Shown here one piece after another: positions 49,802 to 59,011 of a stretch of DNA of 64,000 nucleotides. This stretch comes from Paenibacillus aceris (GTDB lineage Bacteria; Bacillota; Bacilli; Paenibacillales; NBRC-103111). Numbering within the stretch: position 1 is the stretch's first letter; the number at the start of each line of letters is the position of its first letter. The notes beneath the pieces were generated by a model. The model had not been told where the DNA came from. It saw only the letters and a list, made by a program, of their open reading frames with translations, and made no database searches. The position numbers and the translations under genes were made by a program. The stretch covers positions 124,001 through 188,000 of the forward strand of contig NZ_JAGGKV010000010.1 of the NCBI RefSeq assembly GCF_017874035.1, given 5' to 3'.

Positions 49802-52393
49802 GTGAAGTTAAGACACAGCAAGTGGTTAACCTTGGTATTCATCTTCATTTTAGCCAGTCAATCATTAGTCGTTGGAAACGCCTTTGCCGCCGAGGAGATT
49901 TCCAAACTTGTCCTGAACAAGAATGAGCTTGCTCTGCAAGTTGGAGATACCGCGAATCTGACGGCAACCGCCATTTTCGTAAGCGGCTCTACAGAGAATG
50001 CAACAGTCAAAACGGATTGGAATTCCGGCACGACAGATGTTGCTTCCGTCTATGCAGGTGTAGTAACGGCCAAAAAAGAAGGGAAAGCCGTCATTACCGC
50101 TACCTATATGGGCAAAACCGAAATCGTGAATGTCACCGTAAGCAAAAAAGTAAAATCGTTAACCACAAACAAGCGGTCTCTCGAGCTGCGTCTTAATGCA
50201 ACAGAACAGCTTGCAATCAACGCTTATTACGATGATGGCACATCCGAGGATGTGACGAGTAGAGCGGACTATACCGTAGATACAAGTTCGATCGCAACTG
50301 TGACAAATGGTTTGGTGAAGGGACAAAATCCCGGCAGTACAACCGTAACCATCAAATACATGAATCAATCTCTGACCCTCGATGTCGATGTTGAGGTTGT
50401 CCGTCGTATTGACGCTGAGAAAGCAAGCGTATCCTTACTGCTGAATGGCACGGAAGATATTAAAATTATGGCAACTTATCCGAACGGCGACATTGCCGAC
50501 GTATCCGAAAAAGTTGTCTGGACAACTGATAAAGCCAAAGTCGCCGATGCCATCAAGGGCAAGGTTACGGGCTACAGTGTGGGAACGGCCAACCTGACAG
50601 CAACATACGGCACCAAATCTACAACGATTACCGTTGACGTGGATAGCACGCTCAAGCTCGAATTGGATAAACAAAACATCCTTTTGAAGAAAAATGCGAC
50701 CGGCGCACTGAAGCTGACCGCGACGTATGCCGATGGAAAAATAGAAGATATTACAGATCGCGCTGAATGGGCGTCCAGTGACGAGAATATCGTCCAGGTT
50801 TCGAAAGGTAAGCTCTCTGCTTTAGCCATTGGAGAGGCGACAATCTATGCGAAATACGGTGAAAAAACAGTCACGGCGGACGTGGACGTGGAAATTCCGC
50901 GCCGATTGGTTGTAGATACCGATCTTGTTTCCTTACAAACGGGTCAGGAGCAGCTTCTGGTTCTGCGCGCTACCTATGCCGACGGCACAAGCGCAGTCGT
51001 AACGGACAGTGCTGATTGGAGCGTGGATGATGAGAATGTTGCTTTTGTCATTAAAGGAAAAATCACAACATACAAAGCCGGTACCGCCACGGTAACTGCG
51101 AAGTACGGCGGCAAAACAACGACAACCAAAGTTGAAGTCGATGTCCCAACAGTGATCAAACCAAGCAAAAAAATCGTGAATTTACAAATTGGCGGCTCCG
51201 ACAAAGTTACGCTAATGGCCTCTTTCAAGGACGGAAGAGAAATCGATGTCACGAACAAGGCCGAGTGGACAACCAGCTCCAAAGATATTGCCGAGGCACG
51301 TAGCGGCGACATCTCAGGTCTTGCAACCGGTGCAGCGACCATTACCGCGAAATATGGCACACGCACGGCAGTCATTCAAGTATCGGTAGGCGTCTTGAAG
51401 AGCTTAACGGTCAGCCAAGAGAAACTGATTATGAAAAAAGGCGATACGGTTGCGTTGAACGTCGAAGCCCTTTATACGGATGATACGAAGAAAGATGTTA
51501 CCTCCGACGTAATTTGGACCAGCAGTAATGCAAAAGCAGCCACGGTTGACAGCGGAAAAGTGAAAGCTATTGCTTCCGGGGAAACGACGCTGACTGCTCA
51601 GCTGGATAACAAAACAGTAACGGTTGCCGTTCAGGTCGATATGGCAAGCGACCTGACGGCCAGTGTGCCTAATCTGGTTTTTGACATGAATGAAACACGT
51701 TCTATCGTTCTTACCGCGACCGATTCCTCAGGCGCAGCTCGCAATGTCACGGCTGATGCCGAGTGGAAAACAAGCAATAGCGCCATTGTCTTAGTGTCCA
51801 AAGGGGTCGTTACCCCGGTATCCCGAGGAAAAGCTACAATCACGGCTACCTACGGCGGTAAAAGTGTATCCATCCCGGTTGAGATCGGTGTTGTTGCGGG
51901 ACTCGTGGCAGATAAGTCTTTCATCGTGACAAAAAGCGGCGACCAAGTCCAGGTGAAATTAACGGCGACACTTTCTAACGGCACAACCAAAGATGTCACC
52001 GGAGATGCCACATGGAAAGTGAGCGCCTATAAGCTGGGTACCGTAACGAATGGACTTTTCACGGCTACAGGTTCAGGGAAAACAACGATTACCGGATCCT
52101 TCGGCGGCAAAATGGTCGCGATTCCGGTGGAAATCGATTCACTGAAATATTTGAAAACCGATGTCGTCAAAATCGAGTTAAAAGAAGGCAGCACGGCCAA
52201 GGTTGAAGCTCTCGCTACTTACACGGACGGATCGGAAGAAGATGTCACGAAGCCAGCCTTATGGACCTCGTCGAATATTATGATCGCAGATGTGAAAGAC
52301 GGTATCATCAAAGCAACCGGCAAAGGGACTGCAAGAATTACAGTTACGTACTCCAATATGAAAACAACCGTTCAAGTGACGGTGACCAAATAA
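49802..52393 (+). CDS. Secreted multi-domain Big2 (Ig-like) repeat protein
   Basis: 863 residues. Signal peptide (about 1-29, WLTLVFIFILASQSLVVGNA). The rest is about ten bacterial Ig-like (Big2) domains of roughly 83 residues. Each has a start L.L..G....L.A.A.Y.DGT..DVT, a middle W.(S/T)S(N/D)...A.V. and an end G.A.I(T/Y)A.Y..K. Big2 arrays act as rigid stalks or adhesion rods on cell surfaces. No SLH, LPXTG or lipobox anchor is seen, so attachment is unknown. Ribosome site CGGAGGGATTAGATC before GTG-ATG-type start at 49802. Confidence 0.88.
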   Translation: MKLRHSKWLTLVFIFILASQSLVVGNAFAAEEISKLVLNKNELALQVGDTANLTATAIFVSGSTENATVKTDWNSGTTDVASVYAGVVTAKKEGKAVITATYMGKTEIVNVTVSKKVKSLTTNKRSLELRLNATEQLAINAYYDDGTSEDVTSRADYTVDTSSIATVTNGLVKGQNPGSTTVTIKYMNQSLTLDVDVEVVRRIDAEKASVSLLLNGTEDIKIMATYPNGDIADVSEKVVWTTDKAKVADAIKGKVTGYSVGTANLTATYGTKSTTITVDVDSTLKLELDKQNILLKKNATGALKLTATYADGKIEDITDRAEWASSDENIVQVSKGKLSALAIGEATIYAKYGEKTVTADVDVEIPRRLVVDTDLVSLQTGQEQLLVLRATYADGTSAVVTDSADWSVDDENVAFVIKGKITTYKAGTATVTAKYGGKTTTTKVEVDVPTVIKPSKKIVNLQIGGSDKVTLMASFKDGREIDVTNKAEWTTSSKDIAEARSGDISGLATGAATITAKYGTRTAVIQVSVGVLKSLTVSQEKLIMKKGDTVALNVEALYTDDTKKDVTSDVIWTSSNAKAATVDSGKVKAIASGETTLTAQLDNKTVTVAVQVDMASDLTASVPNLVFDMNETRSIVLTATDSSGAARNVTADAEWKTSNSAIVLVSKGVVTPVSRGKATITATYGGKSVSIPVEIGVVAGLVADKSFIVTKSGDQVQVKLTATLSNGTTKDVTGDATWKVSAYKLGTVTNGLFTATGSGKTTITGSFGGKMVAIPVEIDSLKYLKTDVVKIELKEGSTAKVEALATYTDGSEEDVTKPALWTSSNIMIADVKDGIIKATGKGTARITVTYSNMKTTVQVTVTK

Positions 52394-52398
52394 ATCAT

Positions 52399-52446
52399 AG
52401 GCTATTCCAAAAGTAGAAGGATCTGCTTGCGGATAGCCTCTTTTTA
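52399..52446 (+). terminator. Terminator of the Big2 protein gene
   Basis: AGGCTATTCC pairs with GGATAGCCT across a 22-base loop and is followed by TTTTT. Confidence 0.75.
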
Positions 52447-52524
52447 ATGCATAACACTCGCCTGCTTTCCATGTTTTGTACTATACTAAAAAGGTAATTA
52501 TTTGCTTAGGAGAGGATTGATGAG

Positions 52525-53142
52525 ATGTTCGGAAGAGTAGCAGCAGACATTCTGGGGTTAAGTGACGTAGGTTCGGTAATCAAGCCTGAAAATTACGACA
52601 AGGTCGATGCCGATGATTATGTCCTGCATGAGGATAACGAGAAGATTTTCTTTTTGATTAAGTCCAAATCGGATGAGTACTGCTTCACGAACCAAGCGTT
52701 GATTCATCTTGACGGCACAAGCGCCGTAAGCAAGAAACGAGTGCTGCACCGCTACCCTTACAGCAAGTATGCCATTTCACAGGTATCTTTGGAAACGGCA
52801 GGCACTGTGGATCTCGATGTGGAAATTAAATTCGCGCTCGGCCCCGTCAATTTCTCGATTGATGTGCACAAAAAGCATATTGAAGAGCTGAAAGACCTGT
52901 ATAAGGCACTGTTTAAAATCTCCGAAATTACACAGGAAAATGAACACTTCCTTGATTATGCGAAGCAAAGCATCGAGCTTGCTGCTTCCACATTAAACCG
53001 TACGACAAAGTCGGAGGCGCAGCATTTATCGGAGGAATTCAAGCAAGTAAATCAAGGAGCTTTCGACTGGCTCGTAAGCACACATAAGACGTACAAGGTG
53101 AAGGATTTCGGCTTTGTCTTTGAGAAATTCATTAATCAATAA
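52525..53142 (+). CDS. PH-domain protein (YvbH type)
   Basis: 205 residues. Bacterial PH domain (about 1-125): DDYVLHEDNEKIFFLIKSKS, TNQALIHLDGTSAVSKKR and VDLDVEIKFALGPVNFSIDV. The C-terminal helix part (about 130-200) matches the YvbH oligomerisation extension. Function unknown; cytosolic. GGAGAGGATTGATGAG precedes ATG. Confidence 0.85.
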   Translation: MFGRVAADILGLSDVGSVIKPENYDKVDADDYVLHEDNEKIFFLIKSKSDEYCFTNQALIHLDGTSAVSKKRVLHRYPYSKYAISQVSLETAGTVDLDVEIKFALGPVNFSIDVHKKHIEELKDLYKALFKISEITQENEHFLDYAKQSIELAASTLNRTTKSEAQHLSEEFKQVNQGAFDWLVSTHKTYKVKDFGFVFEKFINQ

Positions 53143-53242
53143 AATACCCTAACGGTGTATACATAAGTTTTCGTACATAGGGGAATATATCCATACCTGC
53201 ATTTACAGACAACTATTGCACAAGTGCTTGGAGGTATGGAAC

Positions 53243-53632
53243 ATGTTACCCCGTTTTATGAAGTTGGCTTTGATTTCATTTCTGTGCATAACCGCCCTGC
53301 TCGGGGCTCATCATTATCGCATGCATCCGCATAACCAACAAACGATTACGAGAGCTGAAAGCTGGGAAGCGGCCAAGCAAGGCTCACCCACTTTTTTTCA
53401 CACGAATCCTTTCGGCATGCCGGGTGCAGACGCAAGGCTGCAGATGACTACGGATATGAATCAACATGCCGCGGCATATGGACTTACACCGCCGACATCC
53501 ATGAAGGCCTTAATGGTCCATACACAGGAGAAAGCAGATAAGGGCTGGACCGGATGGAATTACATCGGGCTTCTGGGACTGCTTGGCCTGCTTGGAATCA
53601 GAGGCCGATCGGAGTCTTCTTACTCGGAATAA
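53243..53632 (+). CDS. Small secreted protein with WGxxGxxG-like C-terminal membrane segment
   Basis: 129 residues. N-terminal membrane/signal segment (LPRFMKLALISFLCITALLG). A polar middle (His/Thr/Met-rich) leads to a C-terminal GWTGWNYIGLLGLLGLLGIR, then a charged end. The W-G/G-LLGLLGL-R pattern is like the WGxxGxxG C-terminal anchors of Paenibacillus exported proteins. Cargo and processing are unknown. GGAGGTATGGAAC precedes ATG 53243. Confidence 0.65.
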   Translation: MLPRFMKLALISFLCITALLGAHHYRMHPHNQQTITRAESWEAAKQGSPTFFHTNPFGMPGADARLQMTTDMNQHAAAYGLTPPTSMKALMVHTQEKADKGWTGWNYIGLLGLLGLLGIRGRSESSYSE

Positions 53633-53638
53633 GCTATT

Positions 53639-53683
53639 AAAGGAGCATGGTTCCCCTTATCTTGGGAAGCCGGCTCCTTTTCA
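53639..53683 (+). terminator. Terminator before psuK
   Basis: AAAGGAGC(AT)GGTTCCC pairs with GGGAAGCC(G)GCTCCTTTT. Confidence 0.8.
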
Positions 53684-53707
53684 TTTATATCACCTCTCAA
53701 ACAAAAG

Positions 53708-53735
53708 TTTTGTCATTGGACATTTGTTTGTCATT
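53708..53735 (+). promoter_or_regulatory. Direct repeat upstream of psuK
   Basis: TTTGTCATT occurs at 53708-53716 and 53727-53735, 19 bp apart (about two helical turns). Both overlap TTGTCA -35-like boxes. Because PsuK carries an N-terminal HTH, the repeat is a candidate autoregulatory site. Confidence 0.4.
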
Positions 53736-53777
53736 ACGATAAACTAGAGATAGTCAACGATCGAAAGGAGCCACTTC

Positions 53778-54890
53778 ATGGATCGTGAACAGCAAATTTT
53801 AGCGCTCATTCGTCAAAATCCATTCATTTCTCAACATGAAATGGCCAGCATCATCGGCATCTCCCGATCCGCCGTAGCCGGCTACATCGCTGCCCTGACC
53901 AAAAAAGGGACGATCCGCGGACGGGCTTATGTGACATCCGATGAGAATACGGTCATGTGTATCGGCGGTGCGAATCTGGACAGTAAAGCCACCAGCAAGC
54001 AGGCCATTCGGCTCGCCTCTTCGAATCCGGTCAGAGTGACGGAATCTTGCGGCGGAGTTGCCCGTAACATCGCGGAGACGCTGGCTGGACTGGCATGCCA
54101 GACCGCACTGCTCACCGTTGTAGGCGACGATAAGGCAGGCCAGTGGGTGCTGGAGGAAACGCGAAAACGCGGCGTTGACGTCAGTCAAGCTATTGTTCTC
54201 CAAGGCGAGAACACCGGGACGTATACGGCGCTGCTCGATGCGACGGGCGAAATGTTCCTCGCTTTTGCGAACATGGACATTTACGATAAATGCACACCGG
54301 CCCTGCTTCGGGACAAATGGCCGCATGTCGCCTCAGCCAAGCTCGTCATTGCCGACACGAATCTACCCGCTGAGACGCTCGGAGAATTGATTGATCGGTG
54401 CAGGGAAGAAAGCCTTCCATTATTCATCGATCCTGTGTCTTCGGAAAAAGCCAAAAAGCTTCCGCAAGAACTGCGCGGTGTGACGGCGATTTTCCCCAAT
54501 CTCGAAGAAGCTTGCCAGCTCGCCGGGATCACCCCCGGCAGCAGCAACGATTACAGCATGATTGCAGGCGCGATCCGCGAACGAGGCGTCCGTCACGTTT
54601 TTATTACGCTTGGCAGTCAAGGCGTCATGTACGCCGGCGAGGAAGGCGAGCGGCTCTTCAAACCTATTCCCACCAAAGTCGTGGAGGTCACAGGCGCAGG
54701 CGATGCTTTTGTCGCCGGTATTGCTTACGGTGTCATGAGGCAATCCACCTATATGGACTCCTGCAACTATGGACTCGCTGCTTCCCATATTACGCTCCAA
54801 ACCGATCAATCTGTCGCGAGCGAGCTGACGGAAGACCGGCTGCAACAAACACTACTTCACCTGACAAAAGGAGACGAATCGCTATCATGA
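53778..54890 (+). CDS. psuK: Pseudouridine kinase with N-terminal HTH (PfkB family)
   Basis: 370 residues. A winged-HTH (about 3-50, [20 protein letters not shown] and [14 protein letters not shown]) precedes a PfkB kinase domain (about 60-355): [34 protein letters not shown] and, near the end, [12 protein letters not shown] with the catalytic Asp. It phosphorylates pseudouridine; the following glycosidase splits the product to uracil and ribose-5-phosphate. The stop overlaps the psuG start (ATGA). GAAAGGAGCCACTTC precedes ATG. The HTH could make it a regulator as well as an enzyme. Confidence 0.9.
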   Translation: MDREQQILALIRQNPFISQHEMASIIGISRSAVAGYIAALTKKGTIRGRAYVTSDENTVMCIGGANLDSKATSKQAIRLASSNPVRVTESCGGVARNIAETLAGLACQTALLTVVGDDKAGQWVLEETRKRGVDVSQAIVLQGENTGTYTALLDATGEMFLAFANMDIYDKCTPALLRDKWPHVASAKLVIADTNLPAETLGELIDRCREESLPLFIDPVSSEKAKKLPQELRGVTAIFPNLEEACQLAGITPGSSNDYSMIAGAIRERGVRHVFITLGSQGVMYAGEEGERLFKPIPTKVVEVTGAGDAFVAGIAYGVMRQSTYMDSCNYGLAASHITLQTDQSVASELTEDRLQQTLLHLTKGDESLS

Positions 54891-55798
54891 ATACAACTTA
54901 CTTAACGTTTACCGATGAAGTTAAAGAGGCTTTGGCAAACAATAAACCTGTCGTTGCGCTGGAGACCACCATCATCTCCCACGGAATGCCTTACCCGCAA
55001 AACATAGAAATGGCCAAAAAAGTCGAACAGATCATCCGCGATAACGGTGCGGTTCCTGCAACGATTGGGATTATGGACGGCAAAATCAAGATCGGCTTAA
55101 ACGAGCAGGAGCTCGAAGCATTTGCGACGAACCCTCATGTAGAAAAAGTCAGCCGCCGCGACTTCCCGTACATCCTCTCGTCAGGCCAAATCGGCGCGAC
55201 GACGGTTGCTGCCACAATGATCGGCGCTGCGCTGGCGGGCATCGAAGTATTCGCAACCGGCGGCATCGGCGGCGTTCATCGCGAAGGCGAAGTGACCATG
55301 GACGTCTCCGCCGATTTGACCGAACTGGCACAAACGAACGTTGCCGTTGTCTGCGCAGGCGTGAAGTCGATTCTCGATATCGGCCGCACGCTCGAGTACT
55401 TGGAAACCCACGGCGTTCCCGTGGTTGGTTACAAAACGAGCGAGTTCCCGTCCTTCTACGCCCGCGAAAGCGGCTACGGCGTGGACTTCCGCCTCGATGA
55501 GGCTGCCGAGGTTGCGGCTATGCTCCGCACGAAGTGGGAGCTGGGCCTTGCCGGCGGCGCCATCATCGCCAATCCGGTCCCTGCGGAATCCGCCATGGAC
55601 CATGTCGAGATCGAAGGCTTCATCCAGCAGGCGCTGTCTGAAGCCAAAGAGCAGAACGTGACCGGTAAAAAGGTCACGCCATTCCTGCTAGCGCGCATCA
55701 AACAGCTGACCGAAGGCCGCAGCTTGGAGACAAACATCGCGCTCGTGTACCACAATGCGGAAACCGCCGCGAGGATCGCGGTTGCGCTGAAGAACTAA
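54887..55798 (+). CDS. psuG: Pseudouridine-5'-phosphate glycosidase
   Basis: 303 residues. Family motifs: [58 protein letters not shown] and [20 protein letters not shown]. It cleaves the C-C glycosidic bond of pseudouridine-5'-phosphate (reversible). Its start overlaps the psuK stop by 4 bp; AAAAGGAG lies about 13 bp upstream. Its frame is open far upstream through psuK, which is a shadow and does not indicate a fusion. Confidence 0.96.
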   Translation: MNTTYLTFTDEVKEALANNKPVVALETTIISHGMPYPQNIEMAKKVEQIIRDNGAVPATIGIMDGKIKIGLNEQELEAFATNPHVEKVSRRDFPYILSSGQIGATTVAATMIGAALAGIEVFATGGIGGVHREGEVTMDVSADLTELAQTNVAVVCAGVKSILDIGRTLEYLETHGVPVVGYKTSEFPSFYARESGYGVDFRLDEAAEVAAMLRTKWELGLAGGAIIANPVPAESAMDHVEIEGFIQQALSEAKEQNVTGKKVTPFLLARIKQLTEGRSLETNIALVYHNAETAARIAVALKN

Positions 55799-55810
55799 AT
55801 CTGTATACCC

Positions 55811-55855
55811 CAACCCTCCATTTCCACGGTTATTGTGGAAATGGAGGGTTTTTAA
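55811..55855 (+). terminator. Terminator of psuK-psuG
   Basis: AACCCTCCATTTCCAC-GGTTATT-GTGGAAATGGAGGGTT then TTT. Confidence 0.95.
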
Positions 55856-55873
55856 AATCGCTGCTCGCGCACA

Positions 55874-55940
55874 TGCAAAAAGTGCAGCAAAATTGCCCGC
55901 GATCGTCATTTACTCACGGGGAATTTGCTGCACTTTTTGC
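55874..55940. repeat. Long inverted repeat in the intergenic region
   Basis: GCAAAAAGTGCAGCAAAATT (55874-55893) and AATTTGCTGCACTTTTTGC (55922-55940) pair over about 19 bp with one bulged A and a loop of about 28 bp. The left arm also occurs at 24576-24592. It lies between psuG and the nitroreductase gene and may be a second dispersed repeat type. Confidence 0.8.
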
Positions 55941-55960
55941 CGTTATATATTCAGTGGGCT

Positions 55961-56536
55961 CTACTCGCTGACCCAGAGCGTTTTCTGCGCAAACGGGGTG
56001 CGCTCCGCTCTAGGAGGAGCCATGTCCGGGTAGCCGATGTAGACGAAGCCGACTAGCTCCTCCTTCGCGGCGAGGCCGAAAGCTTCGCGCATTTTCGGAT
56101 GATAGGTTGGCGCGCCTGTCCGCCAGATCGTACCCAGACCCAGCGAGTGCGCGGTCAGCATCATATTCTGTACCGCTGAGTGCGCAGCAGCGTACTCCTC
56201 CACCTCAGGCACGATCGCGTGTGCCGTTGGGGTTACCGCCACGGCGATAACTACCGGCGCGCGAAACGCTTTTTTCTCCTGAGCGCTTTTCAGCTTAGCC
56301 AGCTCTTCCTTGGACAGAGCGGGATCTGCTTCTGCCGCCGCCACTTCGGCATAACCTTTCCCCAGCAGTCCGCGACCTTCTCCCGTCATGACCCAAAACC
56401 GCCACGGCTCGGTATGACAATGGTTCGGCGCCCACGTACCCGCTTCCAAAATCTCTTCAATCAGCGCTTTATCGACGGGATCTTGCTTGACCTTGCCAAT
56501 ACTGCGCCGACTGCGAATCGCTTCTTTTACGTCCAT
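55961..56536 (-). CDS. Nitroreductase-family FMN oxidoreductase
   Basis: 191 residues. FMN-binding start AIRSRRSIGKVKQDPVDKAL (about 5-24), then GTWAPNHCHTEPWRFWVM (about 32-49) and a late LVGFVYIGYPDM. Such dimers reduce nitro compounds or quinones with NAD(P)H. ATG 56536 is preceded by TGGAGTGG; the frame opens 33 codons further without conservation. Confidence 0.88.
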   Translation of the reverse strand: MDVKEAIRSRRSIGKVKQDPVDKALIEEILEAGTWAPNHCHTEPWRFWVMTGEGRGLLGKGYAEVAAAEADPALSKEELAKLKSAQEKKAFRAPVVIAVAVTPTAHAIVPEVEEYAAAHSAVQNMMLTAHSLGLGTIWRTGAPTYHPKMREAFGLAAKEELVGFVYIGYPDMAPPRAERTPFAQKTLWVSE

Positions 56537-56718
56537 GCTTTTGCCACTCCACTCATTAAATTCTATTTTGACTTCCCTAGCCTTTTTTCGCTTCTTCTTC
56601 CACAGATTGTTTCTCTCATGTGCAAGTCCACTCAACTACTTTTCTTCCTACTCTAAGTCTATTGTGACATGAGTGATGATGCAACCACAAACATACAGAT
56701 CTCTTTAAAATAATAAAA

Positions 56719-56737
56719 ACCTAGCCTGCGGCTAGGT
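56719..56737 (-). terminator. Stem with T-run upstream of the nitroreductase gene
   Basis: ACCTAGCC-TGC-GGCTAGGT; on the minus strand it is followed by TTTTATTATTTT. No minus-strand gene lies directly to the right, so it is an orphan terminator or an attenuator about 180 bp before the nitroreductase start. Confidence 0.5.
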
Positions 56738-56756
56738 CCTTGTCTAAACCCAATAT

Positions 56757-56929
56757 GGGGAACTCCATTCCCTTATTTAAGCGAAAAGCGGTATTTGGAA
56801 GGTTTGAGAGAACTATAGGCTCTTATTCCACCTCACATCGTCCAAATATATGTCAAATGGGGAAATAGCGGATCCTAGTTCCTTCTCCCTCAAGGATCTT
56901 TTGGGGAATATAGCGGCCTGTAGTTCCCC
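56757..56929. repeat. Dispersed intergenic repeat cluster (GGGAACTA family), copy 5
   Basis: Units GGGGAACTCCATTCCCTTATTTA, GAGAACTATAGGCTCTTATT, AAATAGCGGATCCTAGTTCC and ATATAGCGGCCTGTAGTTCCCC in alternating direction, very like copy 1 (shared AAGCG AAAAGC and GGCCTGTAGTTCCCC parts). Confidence 0.8.
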
Positions 56930-56964
56930 AATAACATAGAGATTCTATAATGATAAAAAATTCT

Positions 56965-57011
56965 TAACGACTGCAACTTTCGCGGAGTCTTTTGAGTCTA
57001 TCATATAGGTA
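56965..57011 (+). promoter_or_regulatory. Possible ECF-type promoter region of the SLH-like gene
   Basis: TAACGACT followed by TATAGGTATGA, as upstream of the ECF sigma gene at 1638. About 230 bp before the start codon, giving a long leader. Confidence 0.3.
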
Positions 57012-57234
57012 TGAAATTTTATTTGTCCTTTCACATGTCAGCTGTTATTAGGCATTGCCGCGCGTTTTAGCACTCTATTGCCTAGACTGCCAAGAATTTG
57101 ACAATGACACTTTCTATCAGGCAAGATATAGTTATAGCAACAGAACGACGCATACTAGATTGCTAGGATCCTACTAGATCAATTAAATTTCTAATTTCTT
57201 ATAAAACTTTTCATCCCTAGGAGGTACTAACCGA

Positions 57235-58836
57235 ATGAAAAAACTTACAATGATCGCCACAGCTGCTATGGCTTTTTCTTTGTTCACTTCTGCAGCACTT
57301 ACTCATCCTGCTTCCGCGGCGGGCAAGACCAGCACAGATTTTACGGATCTAAGCGGAATCGATGCTTCTTTGAAAGCCAAAATTGATGCCATGCTCGCAG
57401 CCAATATCTTCGAAGGCGTGTCCGAAGACACATTCGGCATCACAGAAAATATGACGCGCGCACAGTTTGCAAAAGTGGCAACTCTCATTTACGACATTCC
57501 AGTCGATTCTACTGTTAAGGTGTCCAGCTTCACTGACGTTCATGCGGACGATGCTGCGAACGGTTGGGCCATTCCTTACATCGAAGCTGCGAAAAAAGCG
57601 GGTCTTATCGACGGTGTGACCGATACGACTTTCGTTCCTGGCGACTCCGTAACGGCGGGTCAACTCGACACTTTGCTTCTTAAAGGCCTTGGCAAAAAAG
57701 TCAGTGTAACGGGTTCACCTTGGTACTCCGATGCCGTGAAACAAGCAACTGAGCTTGGCATTCATCCTGCTGGCAAATCCGGCGATCAACTAGCCAACCG
57801 CGCTGACCTTGTTCAAAGCTCCTATACAGCTCAGCAAGCTTTCGACAATCAAACGCTCATTTCTGTCACGAAAGTTCAGGCTTCATCCGATAATAAACAG
57901 GTTCAAGTTTCTCTAAATAAAAAAGTAGACACTGCGAAAGCAACCTTAACGCTAAAAAATGGTACTACTACGGTTCCTGCCACAACTTCATGGTCTACGG
58001 ATGGCCTCACAGCAACGCTGACTATCGATGCTGCACTTGCCGCGGGTGATTACACTGTAACGCTTGGTGGCCTAGATGCTTCTACTATCCAAACAGCTAC
58101 AGGAAGCTTCAGCGTAGCTGCAACGAACACAGGAAATGTTACAATTCCTGGTAACTACACGCTACCTGCTGTTATTGACAGTGGCATAACGTCCTCAGCA
58201 ACGGGTTCGATCACCAAAGCAATCGCAGAAGATCCGACCAAAAGTAAATTGGCTAAGGAAATCGAAATTAAAGTGACCGCGGCAAATGGAGACGTTGTTG
58301 CAACTCCTGGAATTGTTCAATCCGTGTTCTCTTCCAATTCCGGTGTTGCTAAAGTTGGTGTATCTTCAGACCACCGTGCCTATGTGATTGGTAACAAGGC
58401 TGGAACAGCAGATGTTACTGTAACGGTTCAGATTGGAAGCGGCGAAGCGAAGCAATTGCACGTTACTGTGACTGTCACGAATGACGCCGTTATAACCAAA
58501 GAGATCAAAGCAAAAGAAACCTCAATTACACAAAAAATGTCGGTTGTCGGCAGCACGTACGAAGCTGACTTCAACGCATACACTGAGATGGATCTGCTTC
58601 TAACCGACGCCTCTGGTATCGAATATAAGGAAACAGACATTGGCGATTACAATTTTGCCTTGGGCACAGTTTTCTCCATCAATCATATTGAAGGAGATCC
58701 GGCTTCCCAAGTTGGAACCGTAACGGTTGACGAAGATGGCCAAGTTCATGCGGTAGGCAACGTGACGTCCTTCGAATTGACAGCTGTTGCCCCATCCGGT
58801 CAAAAAGCTACAAGCTATGTGACTCTGACTCGCTAA
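57235..58836 (+). CDS. Secreted SLH-like surface protein
   Basis: 533 residues. Signal peptide (about 1-29, MIATAAMAFSLFTSAALTHP). Three SLH-like units (about 32-200): FTDLSGIDASLKAKIDAMLA, SSFTDVHADDAANGWAIPYI and a third with PWYSDAVKQATELGIHPAG. SLH domains tether proteins to wall polymers. The middle is an Ig-like/SbsA-type region (about 210-300) and the end (about 330-533) has Big2-like strands. AGGAGGTACTAACCGA precedes ATG, and the long A/T-rich leader suggests high expression. Confidence 0.85.
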   Translation: MKKLTMIATAAMAFSLFTSAALTHPASAAGKTSTDFTDLSGIDASLKAKIDAMLAANIFEGVSEDTFGITENMTRAQFAKVATLIYDIPVDSTVKVSSFTDVHADDAANGWAIPYIEAAKKAGLIDGVTDTTFVPGDSVTAGQLDTLLLKGLGKKVSVTGSPWYSDAVKQATELGIHPAGKSGDQLANRADLVQSSYTAQQAFDNQTLISVTKVQASSDNKQVQVSLNKKVDTAKATLTLKNGTTTVPATTSWSTDGLTATLTIDAALAAGDYTVTLGGLDASTIQTATGSFSVAATNTGNVTIPGNYTLPAVIDSGITSSATGSITKAIAEDPTKSKLAKEIEIKVTAANGDVVATPGIVQSVFSSNSGVAKVGVSSDHRAYVIGNKAGTADVTVTVQIGSGEAKQLHVTVTVTNDAVITKEIKAKETSITQKMSVVGSTYEADFNAYTEMDLLLTDASGIEYKETDIGDYNFALGTVFSINHIEGDPASQVGTVTVDEDGQVHAVGNVTSFELTAVAPSGQKATSYVTLTR

Positions 58837-58854
58837 TCTGTAAAATGCAGACCA

Positions 58855-58904
58855 AGAAGGCTATCTCTAGAGTAGTTAATCTACTTTAGGGGTAGCCTTT
58901 TTTC
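58855..58904 (+). terminator. Terminator of the SLH-like gene
   Basis: AAGGCTA...AGAGTAG pairs with CTACTTT...GGTAGCCTT then a T-run. Confidence 0.85.
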
Positions 58905-59011
58905 ATGCTTTATATCGTGCATTTGCGCAGATAAAGGCAACATGCACCATTGTGCCTATCTCACATATATTGCTATTGCGCACTCAATTTCCCAAGAAAA
59001 GGGGCTTTTCG

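Noticed and set aside
54398-55798. A 466-codon frame covering part of psuK and all of psuG, suggesting a fusion
   Set aside because: Only the psuG part has family motifs; the upstream part is an off-frame reading of psuK, Arg/Ser-rich with no ribosome site.
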